Below, one piece after another: positions 1 to 5,980 of a stretch of DNA of 6,053 nt; position 1 is the stretch's first letter; each line of letters begins with the position of its first letter. The position numbers were made by a program, and so were the translations under genes. The notes below the pieces were generated by a model, which searched no databases, was not told the DNA's origin, and saw nothing but the letters and a program-made list of their open reading frames with translations. The DNA lies in NCBI GenBank assembly GCA_002387725.1, contig DGKK01000026.1:34338-40390 (forward strand), read 5' to 3'. This DNA is from Nitrospirae bacterium UBA4572 (lineage in GTDB: Bacteria; Nitrospirota; Leptospirillia; Leptospirillales; Leptospirillaceae).

Positions 1-2004
1 ACCATCCCCGCCTCGATCCTGGCGGTTTTCCCCGCACTGCACCTATTTGGCTTTACGCTGAACACCCTGACGATGCTGGCCCTTTCCCTGGTGGTGGGGA
101 TTCTCATCGATGATGCCATTGTTGTGGTGGAAAGCATCAATCGCCATCGGGCCATGGAAGAATCCCTGGGCGAAGCCGCGAGAAACGGCGTCGGAGAGAT
201 TGCCAGGGCCGTTGTGGCCACCACCTTTTCCATTGTGGCGGTCTTTGCCCCCATGGCCATGATGCATGGGGTGCTGGGAGAATTCTTCCGGGAGTTCGGC
301 TGGACCGTTTCCCTAGCCGTCATCGCTTCTCTGATCGTCTCCCTGACGGTCACGCCGGTCCTGGCCGGGCGAGGAGCTGTGCCGGGACTGGAAAGCTCCT
401 CCCGGCTCTTCCCTGCGATGGGACGGCTGGGAGTTGCCCTTGGGGACTGGTATGAACGGGGGCTGATGGTGGCCATGGAGCGCCCGATTCTTCTCACCCT
501 TTTTTCCCTCCTCCTTCTGGGCGCAGCACTTCTTCTTGCCACGCATCTCCCCTCCAACCTCATTCCTGAAGAGGACCGCGGGGTCTTTCTTGTTCATGTT
601 CGGGTCAAGGGATCTCCGAGCCTTGAGAAAACCGATCTCCGCCTCGAGGTTCTCGCCGACAGTCTCCGAAAGCTTCCGGCGGTGAAGTCCGTTCTCTCTC
701 AGGCGGGAGGACGGCAGGGAGCCCTTCCGTCCGAAGGGTTCCTTTATGTCTCCCTTGTGGACCCATCGCGCCGGAAAATGACCGACACCCAGATGATGGA
801 TCAGGCACGAAAGGTCCTTGCCGGATTTTCCGACATTACGGGGACGGTGAGCCGTCCCGGTCCCCTGGGTGGAACAGGCGAGACTCCCGCCTTCCAGTGC
901 TTTCTTCTTGGACCCGATTCCGTCCGTCTCGACAGGCTGGGCCAGGACCTTGCGGCATTCCTCTCCTCCCAGGCCGGCATTCGGGACGCCCGAAGTTCGT
1001 CGGGCGGGGCAGAGGAACGTTTGGTCCTCCACCCCACGCCGGAGGCCATGTCTCGATTCGGTCTGACCCCGGGACGTCTGGCGGGATGGCTCTCTGACCT
1101 CAGTAACGGCAAGCCCGCAGGAAATATCGAGACTTCCTCCGGAGAGATTCCCCTGCGGGTGGGACTTGTCCCGTCGGCGCTGGACTCCGTTGCAGGGCTT
1201 GGTCAGCTGCCCTTTTTTGTGGCCCCCGGGAGATCCCTCCCCCTGTCTTCGCTGTCAACCATTGGGACCGAGTCCTCGGGGGAGCGTCAGAACCGGGACG
1301 ATCAAAGCCCTTCTGTGACTGTGTCCGCAGAAATTCTTCCTCCGCTCTCCCTGGGGGAGACCATGGACAGGGTCAATGGATGGGCAAGGTCGGCTCTCCC
1401 GCCGTCCTACCACCTCCGGTATGCTGGCAATGCCGATGTACTCCGGGATGCCAAGGGGCAAATCCTGGTGGCCATTCTTGTTTCAATTGGCGGGGTTTTC
1501 CTGATCCTCTCTCTCCTTTTCGGGAGCATGCTTCTTCCCCTGGTGATCATGGTGTCCATTCCCTTTGGGGTGATCGGCTCCGTCGTGGCTCTCTGGATTT
1601 CCGGCATCTCAGTCAATATGATGGGGGCCATTGGACTCATCATTCTGTTTGGATTGGTGACAAAGAATGCTATTCTTCTAGTGGACTGCGCGAATCGCGA
1701 GCGGCGTCTTGGAAGGGGCCCGAAAGAGGCGGCCATCATTTCGGCGCGGACGCGTCTACGTCCCATTTCCATGACGACCTTTGCCATGGTCTTCGGAATG
1801 ATGCCCATGGCCGCGGGGCTTGGAGCCGGAGGACGGATCAGGGAATCAATGGCCCTCGTCGTTATCGGAGGCCTGTTGTCATCGATGGTGTTCACGTTAT
1901 TTCTTGTTCCCGTTGTCTATGCCAGGGTGGAGGGGCTCTCTGCTCGATGGACCCCGGGGAATTCTTCGAGACTGCACCGAGAGGAGGAGACTCATGGAAC
2001 ATGA
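1..2004 (+). CDS. RND-family (HAE1-type) inner-membrane efflux transporter, 5' end outside window
   Basis: Proton-driven drug or amphiphile efflux transporter that would work as a trimer in the inner membrane with a periplasmic adaptor and an outer-membrane channel. The reading frame is open from base 1, so the N-terminal third is missing; 667 codons are visible of a family norm near 1030-1050. The visible part starts just before TM4, which carries the Asp-Asp pair (GILIDDAIVVVE, bases 97-132; Asp codons 109-114). TM10 carries the partner Lys (GLVTKNAILLVD; Lys codon 1663-1665), followed by the conserved RLRPISMTT stretch. The 517-residue spacing between these sites is close to that in AcrB, so the second periplasmic domain is complete. 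PEEDRG (near 567-584) is typical of HAE1 pumps. Asp-Asp rather than Asp-Gly in TM4 argues against the CusA/CzcA heavy-metal branch. Substrate cannot be read from sequence. The stop overlaps the next gene by 11 bases. No frameshift seen. Confidence 0.95.
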   Translation, partial: TIPASILAVFPALHLFGFTLNTLTMLALSLVVGILIDDAIVVVESINRHRAMEESLGEAARNGVGEIARAVVATTFSIVAVFAPMAMMHGVLGEFFREFGWTVSLAVIASLIVSLTVTPVLAGRGAVPGLESSSRLFPAMGRLGVALGDWYERGLMVAMERPILLTLFSLLLLGAALLLATHLPSNLIPEEDRGVFLVHVRVKGSPSLEKTDLRLEVLADSLRKLPAVKSVLSQAGGRQGALPSEGFLYVSLVDPSRRKMTDTQMMDQARKVLAGFSDITGTVSRPGPLGGTGETPAFQCFLLGPDSVRLDRLGQDLAAFLSSQAGIRDARSSSGGAEERLVLHPTPEAMSRFGLTPGRLAGWLSDLSNGKPAGNIETSSGEIPLRVGLVPSALDSVAGLGQLPFFVAPGRSLPLSSLSTIGTESSGERQNRDDQSPSVTVSAEILPPLSLGETMDRVNGWARSALPPSYHLRYAGNADVLRDAKGQILVAILVSIGGVFLILSLLFGSMLLPLVIMVSIPFGVIGSVVALWISGISVNMMGAIGLIILFGLVTKNAILLVDCANRERRLGRGPKEAAIISARTRLRPISMTTFAMVFGMMPMAAGLGAGGRIRESMALVVIGGLLSSMVFTLFLVPVVYARVEGLSARWTPGNSSRLHREEETHGT

Positions 2005-2629
2005 TCAACGGGTTCGCCGGACGACCATTGTCGGTGCGATTTCCCGGGCATTTCTTTTCGCCGGAATTCTGGGGGGATGCACCTTCAATCATCCTCATCC
2101 CACCCTTCACGCGGCGGGTCTCACTCCGGATGCCAGCCCCAACGGGATCATCGTGCGGGCGATCAATCCGTTTTACAACCGGAAGGCACTTCCCTACGAG
2201 CTGCCTTACACGATCCGCCTCGATGCCGACCATCCTTATGTGATTCATTGCGAGCATAACCGGGTTGTGAAGCTTCCCTCACGCTACCGCGATGTCATCG
2301 TTCGGTTCATTGGACGGGAAAACGGATATGTGCAGTCGGTGGAAGTGAAGGGAACGGACTGGAACAACCGGATTGATCGCCGGTTTTACTTTCACCCGGA
2401 TCTCGACCGCTTCTTGCGGACACTCTCTCCGGTGGCCGTAGATAGCCAGAAGGGAATCGGGATAGGAAATTACGTCAACGGATGTACCGATCCGCTCCTG
2501 ATACTTTCGGTGGCTCCCGGCACCTCAAAGGTCGTCAATGAATTTACCTTTCTCGGAGACTTTATCCAGAAGCTTCTCGATCCTCAGAGCCCGCTCAAGG
2601 TTTTCTCGTTTCTCCTCGTCGATCAGTGA
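1994..2629 (+). CDS. Putative lipoprotein of unknown family, coupled to the RND gene
   Basis: 211-aa protein I do not recognise. The N-terminus is a lipoprotein signal: basic residues 6-9, a hydrophobic run at 10-28, and the lipobox LGGC with Cys29 as the predicted lipidated residue. Thr follows the Cys, which favours outer-membrane sorting under the E. coli +2 rule. The mature part has no membrane segment. It has two further cysteines, Cys86 and Cys164, which could form a periplasmic disulfide, and it looks beta-rich with aromatic and charged residues alternating. The ATG is chosen because AGGAGG (1982-1987) sits six bases upstream inside the end of the RND gene. The 11-base overlap suggests coupled translation. 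Context points to an accessory part of the efflux system, but this is inference. An Arg-Arg pair at 8-9 is not followed by a Tat-type FLK motif, so Sec/Lsp export is more likely. Confidence 0.85.
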   Translation: MEHDQRVRRTTIVGAISRAFLFAGILGGCTFNHPHPTLHAAGLTPDASPNGIIVRAINPFYNRKALPYELPYTIRLDADHPYVIHCEHNRVVKLPSRYRDVIVRFIGRENGYVQSVEVKGTDWNNRIDRRFYFHPDLDRFLRTLSPVAVDSQKGIGIGNYVNGCTDPLLILSVAPGTSKVVNEFTFLGDFIQKLLDPQSPLKVFSFLLVDQ

Positions 2630-2671
2630 GACAAAGACCCGTTATCATATAGGAGGCGCAGGAGGAGATTC

Positions 2672-3169
2672 GTGTATACGGTTGAAGAGATGCGACGAAC
2701 GATCGCCCATCATGGGGTTCGATTGACCCCTCAGCGTTCGGCCATTGTGGAGGAGCTCATCCACTTTCCCGGCATCTTTTCGGTGGCGGATCTGCAAAAA
2801 AGGATGGAGGACCGACATCCTGACCTGGGACGGGCGACCCTTTTCCGGACGATTGACCTCTTTGTCCGGCTCGGCGTCCTCGAGCGGATGCATCGGGAAG
2901 AGGGAGAGGATGGGTATATTGTGGGGATGGCAGGACACCATCACCATCTCATCTGTCGCGTCTGCGGAGAGGTTCGTCACATCGATTTCTGTCCGATTGT
3001 CCCTGACATTGACGAGAGGGTTCGTCGGGAAGGATATGCGGAGACGGTTCACCGATTCGATATTGAAGGCATTTGTCTCAGTTGTCGCCAAAAGCGGGAC
3101 AGCAAACAGAAGAAGGGATCTCAGGGTCCCAAGGGCTTGAAGGCGGGTAGCTCGCTGGAGGCAATATAA
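2672..3169 (+). CDS. Fur-superfamily metal-responsive transcriptional regulator
   Basis: 165-aa DNA-binding repressor of the Fur/Zur/PerR superfamily. Residues 1-75 form the winged helix, including RLTPQRSAIVE (17-27) and the recognition region GRATLFR (53-59), matching the usual ATVYR core. Residues 88-138 are the dimerisation and metal domain: GHHHHLIC, then C95-x2-C98 and C135-x2-C138, the two structural-zinc pairs. In my hand alignment to E. coli Fur, the sensing-site ligands H33 and E81 fall on Ile35 and Ile83, whereas the H88 and H90 equivalents (His90, His92) and an H125-like His127 remain. A basic 27-residue tail follows the last Cys. The start is GTG, with GGAGG (2661-2665) six bases upstream; a second AGGAGG lies at 2651-2656, and an in-frame ATG at 2690 would cut the first helix. 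The gene is 42 bases after the lipoprotein gene, so it is probably in the same operon. The metal or signal sensed cannot be assigned. Confidence 0.92.
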   Translation: MYTVEEMRRTIAHHGVRLTPQRSAIVEELIHFPGIFSVADLQKRMEDRHPDLGRATLFRTIDLFVRLGVLERMHREEGEDGYIVGMAGHHHHLICRVCGEVRHIDFCPIVPDIDERVRREGYAETVHRFDIEGICLSCRQKRDSKQKKGSQGPKGLKAGSSLEAI

Positions 3170-3246
3170 AGCCCGGCCCCGAGAAGAATCAGCAGGGCAA
3201 TGATGAGAAGGACAGGCTTCAGATAGGAAGGAGGATGTGTGGACAC
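3121..3246 (-). CDS. Possible 41-aa single-span membrane protein, antisense and leaderless
   Basis: A 41-codon ORF starting with GTG. Residues 11-29 form one strongly hydrophobic span (PVLLIIALLILLGAGLYIA), preceded by a short polar N-terminus and followed by a short, Pro-rich tail. Its codons (GCC, CTC, CTT, ATT, GGG) resemble those of its neighbours. It overlaps the last 49 bases of the Fur-type gene and the first 8 of the small lipoprotein gene, both on the other strand. It has no Shine-Dalgarno sequence, but a strong promoter-like pair ends exactly at its GTG, so a leaderless transcript would fit. The same strand is also open further upstream to an ATG at 3438, but that extension lies antisense to the lipoprotein and looks like a shadow. 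Function unknown. It may instead be non-coding antisense RNA or chance. Confidence 0.4.
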   Translation of the reverse strand: MSTHPPSYLKPVLLIIALLILLGAGLYIASSELPAFKPLGP

Positions 3247-3646
3247 GAGAAAAATTTTAGGCGGGTTGAAGACGGGAGTCAAGGGATCGGCCCTTGTTCT
3301 TGCCCTTGCAGGATCGTTGCTGGCGACGACCGGATGCACATCGGATAATGGCTCCGGATCGGCGATTTCCGTGGATGACCAGCCGACTCCTATCCGATTT
3401 GAGGGAAAGTCCACTCCGGTTCTTCTTCCCCGGACCAATCTCTACATCTTCCTGACTTCGAGCCGCCCTCTGTATATGCGGGATGGTGTCTATTATCAGT
3501 ACTATCAGGATCACTGGTACCGCTCGGAAGATCTCAAGGGACCATGGGAGGCGATCGACGGAGACCAGATTCCGGATCTTCTGCAGAATCTTCCGCCCGA
3601 CTATTACTACGACAATTTTCCTTACAAGCTGCGAAAAGACCACTGA
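3239..3646 (+). CDS. Small Tyr/Trp-rich putative lipoprotein
   Basis: 135-aa exported protein of unknown function. The N-terminus has basic residues (Arg4, Lys5, Lys11, Lys15), a hydrophobic core at 17-29 and the sequence ATTGC, giving Cys33 as the likely lipidation site. The -3 Thr is allowed but less usual than Leu. The mature part has a Ser/Gly linker, then a compact domain: YIFLTSSRPLYMRDGVYYQ (69-87), DHWYRS (91-96), GPW (101-103) and YYYDNFPY (122-129). Short exported proteins with a YYY...WYRS...GPW pattern are common in Gram-negative genomes and remain uncharacterised; I recall this as a general pattern, not a named family. The start is GTG with AAGGAGG (3228-3234) four bases upstream. 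A TATAAA at 3165-3170, overlapping the preceding stop codon, is a possible -10, but no convincing -35 accompanies it. Co-transcription with the Fur-type gene 69 bases upstream is equally possible. Confidence 0.85.
   Translation: MDTRKILGGLKTGVKGSALVLALAGSLLATTGCTSDNGSGSAISVDDQPTPIRFEGKSTPVLLPRTNLYIFLTSSRPLYMRDGVYYQYYQDHWYRSEDLKGPWEAIDGDQIPDLLQNLPPDYYYDNFPYKLRKDH
3254..3282 (-). promoter_or_regulatory. Candidate sigma70-type promoter for the antisense 41-codon ORF
   Basis: On the - strand, TTGACT (3282-3277) and TAAAAT (3259-3254) are separated by exactly 17 bases; each has one mismatch to TTGACA/TATAAT. The predicted transcription start is 3247 give or take one, which is at the GTG start (3246). 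It lies inside the N-terminal codons of the + strand lipoprotein gene, so it could also interfere with or make antisense RNA against the end of the Fur-type gene. A pair this good is expected by chance about once in several windows of this size, so position is the main support. Confidence 0.45.
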
Positions 3647-3662
3647 TTCAGGATGGTCTTTT
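3634..3662. terminator. Bidirectional intrinsic terminator spanning both convergent stop codons
   Basis: AAAAGACCA (3634-3642) and TGGTCTTTT (3654-3662) are a perfect 9-base inverted repeat. The loop can pair further as CTG/CAG (3643-3645 with 3649-3651), leaving GA as a bulge. Each strand ends the hairpin in four T, as expected for a terminator that works in both directions. The stop of the small lipoprotein (TGA, 3644-3646) and that of the SAM hydrolase-like gene (TGA, 3650-3648) both lie in the loop region, one base apart. The T tract is short and is the weak point. Confidence 0.75.
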
Positions 3663-4466
3663 CAGTCCCTTCGACAGCAGCCGTCGACCGGATCCTCCCT
3701 CGATCCTTGCCGCGATGAGGTGGCCGATTCCCATCCCGGTTTTTTTCGAGGCATTTCCTTCCCGACAGAAGATTTCCAACCATCCCGAGCTATTGACAAG
3801 ACAGCCCAGCGATCCTTTCGGGACCTCCTGATATCTCCTGACATAGGGAATCGCAGTTCCGGCATGTGACATGTCCACCTTTTCCGGGAGGAGAAGGGCA
3901 TAGTAGTCGAGAAGAATGTTGCCGAAATGGTCGACGTTCCAGGCCAGAAGGCGACCGTCGGAGGACTCGGGTGGATCGGCCCAGGAGGTTAGGGAATCCG
4001 TCGCAACCCGGGGGCCCATATCCTTTGGCGTCATCTTTCCTGCGGCTAGGGCGACGACGGCCGGGGCAAACAGATCTCTCCCCTGAAAGGTTGCGGTGGC
4101 CTCTCCCCCAAAAATCTCGGGAGAGTTCATATGGTAGAAGACCAGACCTTCCACCCACTCGGTCAAAAGTAACGGCAATCCGTTGTCGGGAAGAATGAAG
4201 AAAGCGTTCTGTCCTTCTCCGGCCAGGGGCCGTCGGGTGCTCCCCACTCCCGGGTCCACCACACAGAGATGAATGGTTCCCGGTGGAGAGATTCTCATGA
4301 TGTCGACCAGGGGAGGGAGGGCCAGGGCCGGTGAAAAGAACGGAATCTCATGGGTGACATCGATCACCTCACAATGGGGGGCTTCGGACAGAATCCTGAG
4401 TTTGACGCTGGCCACATAGGAGTCTCTTGTTCCGAAATCCGATGTGAAGGTGACGAAACGTTTCAT
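3648..4466 (-). CDS. SAM hydrolase / SAM hydroxide adenosyltransferase-like protein (DUF62), active-site variant
   Basis: 272-aa member of the DUF62 family, whose characterised members split S-adenosylmethionine with water into adenosine and methionine and which is related to fluorinase and chlorinase. Family landmarks in order are TFTSDFGTRDSYV (6-18), EVIDVTHEIP (33-42), the VVDPGVGSTRR loop (69-79), LPDNGL (92-97), ATFQGRDLFAP (125-135) and VDHFGN (178-183). In the archaeal enzyme PH0463 the water-handling triad is Asp68, Arg75 and His127. Asp71 and Arg78 match with the same spacing, but the TFHGRD His is Gln128 here (codon CAG). The usual lysine-glycine after the first motif is also Lys-Leu (22-23). 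Activity may therefore be altered or lost. The ATG is supported by GGAGG (4480-4476) nine bases upstream, and it overlaps the methyltransferase stop as ATGA. A longer in-frame start at 4571 would lie wholly inside that gene. No signal peptide, so probably cytosolic. Confidence 0.9.
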   Translation of the reverse strand: MKRFVTFTSDFGTRDSYVASVKLRILSEAPHCEVIDVTHEIPFFSPALALPPLVDIMRISPPGTIHLCVVDPGVGSTRRPLAGEGQNAFFILPDNGLPLLLTEWVEGLVFYHMNSPEIFGGEATATFQGRDLFAPAVVALAAGKMTPKDMGPRVATDSLTSWADPPESSDGRLLAWNVDHFGNILLDYYALLLPEKVDMSHAGTAIPYVRRYQEVPKGSLGCLVNSSGWLEIFCREGNASKKTGMGIGHLIAARIEGGSGRRLLSKGLKRPS

Positions 4467-5227
4467 GGATCTTTTCCTCCGGAGGATCTCCACCAGGCGG
4501 GAGCTGAAAATGCCCCCAGAAGGCCGAAAATCGCCCCTCCCCAGAAAAAGTATAGGTTCGGTGTGGCCCAAAAGGCGATGAATCCACCCAGAAGTGCCAC
4601 GTTAAGGGCTTCAGATCGGAGGGCCTGTCCATGATTTTGGCACAGAGCCTTCCATAAGACCATAAGGGTTCCGGGGGGAATGGGGAGGCGGGGAAGAAGT
4701 CCGGGCACCCGTTGGCGATAGTCCCCATACTCAGGGTGGAGAGCCATGATCTCTCTCTCTTCGATCAGGGAAAACCAGAGAAGGAGGGGAATGTCGATCC
4801 CCAGAAGAAGCAGGGCTCCTTGAGGTGAAGAGACGAGAGAAAGGGCGAGAATCATTCCGGCCGACCCGAGATAGATGGGGTGGCGGACGATTCCATAGAG
4901 CCCCTCGATATGAAGTTCCCTGGCTTCCGGCGTCCGGCTCCAGACGGATTGTGTTCCAAGAATGGATGAAGCCGAGAGGCGGAGAAAAAGTCCTCCGGCA
5001 TAGAGACACAGTGGCGGGAGCATGAGTAGCCTTCGTTCAAGGGGAAGGATGGGAGCCCCGTGTCCCCAAAGTTCATGGAAAAAGGACCACAACGGGAAGG
5101 GATGGCGGGCGTTTTCCACCATGGCAAGGACAAAGGGAATGGCCAGCAGAAGGATGCGTAGACGGTAGGCTCCTTGGGCCAGAGGTTCCCAGGGTTGTGT
5201 GTTGCGTGGATCAGTGACGGGGGGCAT
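4463..5227 (-). CDS. Isoprenylcysteine carboxyl methyltransferase-like integral membrane methyltransferase
   Basis: 254-aa membrane protein of the ICMT / phospholipid methyltransferase group, which uses S-adenosylmethionine. The signature is clear: GLYGIVRHPIYLG (109-121), then EEREI (156-160) and HPEYGDYRQRVP (164-175). Hydrophobic segments lie near 24-37, 67-84, 121-135, 137-154 and 207-240; the last stretch, after the catalytic region, is long enough for two spans and is an extension beyond the core. Bacterial members have varied or unknown substrates, so the name does not imply prenylated protein. The start is chosen at the ATG with CGAGGA (5242-5237) nine bases upstream; in-frame ATGs at 5254 and 5266 lack a ribosome site. 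The same frame stays open to 5926, but that part is antisense to the TPR gene. The stop overlaps the next start by four bases (ATGA), so the two proteins are probably made together. Confidence 0.9.
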   Translation of the reverse strand: MPPVTDPRNTQPWEPLAQGAYRLRILLLAIPFVLAMVENARHPFPLWSFFHELWGHGAPILPLERRLLMLPPLCLYAGGLFLRLSASSILGTQSVWSRTPEARELHIEGLYGIVRHPIYLGSAGMILALSLVSSPQGALLLLGIDIPLLLWFSLIEEREIMALHPEYGDYRQRVPGLLPRLPIPPGTLMVLWKALCQNHGQALRSEALNVALLGGFIAFWATPNLYFFWGGAIFGLLGAFSAPAWWRSSGGKDP

Positions 5228-5287
5228 GATGATCAATCCTCGGGGTGGGGTCATGAATGAAAACATCGTAGCAGGAAGGGGTGTCTG
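5228..5287. promoter_or_regulatory. Divergent intergenic region with promoters for the methyltransferase and TPR genes
   Basis: Only 60 bases separate the two divergent starts, so the promoters must overlap each other or the coding ends. On the - strand TACGAT (5270-5265), with TTCACC 16 bases upstream, is a weak candidate pair whose start would leave a leader of about 30 bases. I found no convincing pair on the + strand; CATGAT at 5225-5230 with TTGCGT 17 bases upstream is poor. Short palindromes TGATCA (5230-5235) and TCATGA (5251-5256) are present and could be chance. Confidence 0.4.
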
Positions 5288-5980
5288 GTGAAAGTCCTGA
5301 ATCTGGCAAGGATTTCTGGTGCGTGTTTCTTGCCGGGACTCCTTGTGGCCTCCTGTGCCGGTGCCCCCGGACCATCCTCTTCCCGTGTCCTCTCCGCAGA
5401 GGCCCATCAAGCCCTCCTCTCCGGAGACGCGGCGAAGGCCGTGCGCCTGGACCAAGAAGCGCTCGCCCGCTCTCCTGACGATGTGGTGCTTATGAACAAC
5501 TTGGCGGTTGCTCTGGGAAGAATCGGGAAAAAAAGGAAGGCGGAGGCACTTCTTCAGCAAGCCCTTGTCAAAAGTCCAGAAAATCCACGCATCCTTTTGA
5601 ATCTCGCAAGGATCGAGCTCGCTTTGGGAAAAATCGGCTCCGCCTATGGCTACGCTTCGAGGATCGTTTCGCGGGATCATTGGCCTGGAGGATTCCGAAC
5701 CCTCATGGGCAAGCTCGATATTGACCGGGGAGACTATCAGGAGGCCCACATCTATCTTCACGAAGCCCAGGAGCGTCACCCGGAGAATCCGCTCATCTTG
5801 ACCTACCTGGGGATCGTCCACTACCGGATTGGGGAATTGGCCGATTCGAGAAAAAACTTTCAGTCGGCACTTGCCCTCCATCCTTCCCCGGCACTGGCCC
5901 GCACCCTTCGCTCCTTGCTGGTTCATCCCGAGAGAGTCCTGGGCGGGGGAGTTCGAGGGGAACGCCCCAAGTCAAAGTAG
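5288..5980 (+). CDS. TPR-repeat lipoprotein
   Basis: 230-aa putative lipoprotein with about five tetratricopeptide repeats, a fold that holds protein partners. The N-terminus has a signal peptide with lipobox VASC, giving Cys23 as the lipidated residue; Ala follows. After an Ala/Pro/Ser-rich linker (24-34), helical repeats run roughly 35-64, 65-98, 99-132, 133-166 and 167-200. They show the usual spacing of small and aromatic positions, for example NNLAVALGRIGKKRKAEALL, NLARIELALGKIGSAYGYA and TYLGIVHYRIGELADSRKNF. A Gly/Arg/Lys-rich tail (218-230) follows. The start is GTG with GGAAGGGG (5273-5280) seven bases upstream. It resembles the TPR lipoproteins of pilus and secretion assembly (PilF/TadD type) in layout only; no such genes are visible here. 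It is divergent from the methyltransferase pair, so a shared function is possible but unproven. Confidence 0.9.
   Translation: MKVLNLARISGACFLPGLLVASCAGAPGPSSSRVLSAEAHQALLSGDAAKAVRLDQEALARSPDDVVLMNNLAVALGRIGKKRKAEALLQQALVKSPENPRILLNLARIELALGKIGSAYGYASRIVSRDHWPGGFRTLMGKLDIDRGDYQEAHIYLHEAQERHPENPLILTYLGIVHYRIGELADSRKNFQSALALHPSPALARTLRSLLVHPERVLGGGVRGERPKSK

Noticed and set aside
97..132. Heavy-metal (CusA/CzcA) efflux assignment for the pump
   Set aside because: Metal-exporting RND proteins usually have a single Asp followed by Gly in TM4; this one has Asp-Asp as in AcrB-type pumps.
313..1032. 239-codon ORF on the - strand inside the RND gene
   Set aside because: Highly charged, low-quality composition and no recognisable motif; a shadow of the RND coding frame.
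1407..1895. 162-codon ORF on the - strand inside the RND gene
   Set aside because: Arg/Thr/Ile/Met-rich composition typical of the reverse frame of a membrane transporter; the + strand has all the conserved RND motifs here.
1994..2080. Tat signal on the unknown lipoprotein because of Arg8-Arg9
   Set aside because: The residues after the Arg pair are TTIVG, not the F-L-K type core, and a standard lipobox is present.
1380..2243. 287-codon + strand ORF overlapping the RND end and the lipoprotein start
   Set aside because: Its composition is out-of-frame (Gly, Arg, His, Ser rich), with no domain; both overlapped genes have strong motif and ribosome-site support.
3133..3174. Terminator after the Fur-type gene from GGGCTT/AAGCCC
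   Set aside because: Only six pairs with a 30-base loop and no T tract; not a credible terminator.
5228..5926. Long N-terminal extension of the methyltransferase frame on the - strand (487 codons in all)
   Set aside because: It lies antisense to the TPR lipoprotein, lacks a ribosome site at its ATG and has no domain-like or membrane character; the family signature needs only the part after 5227.
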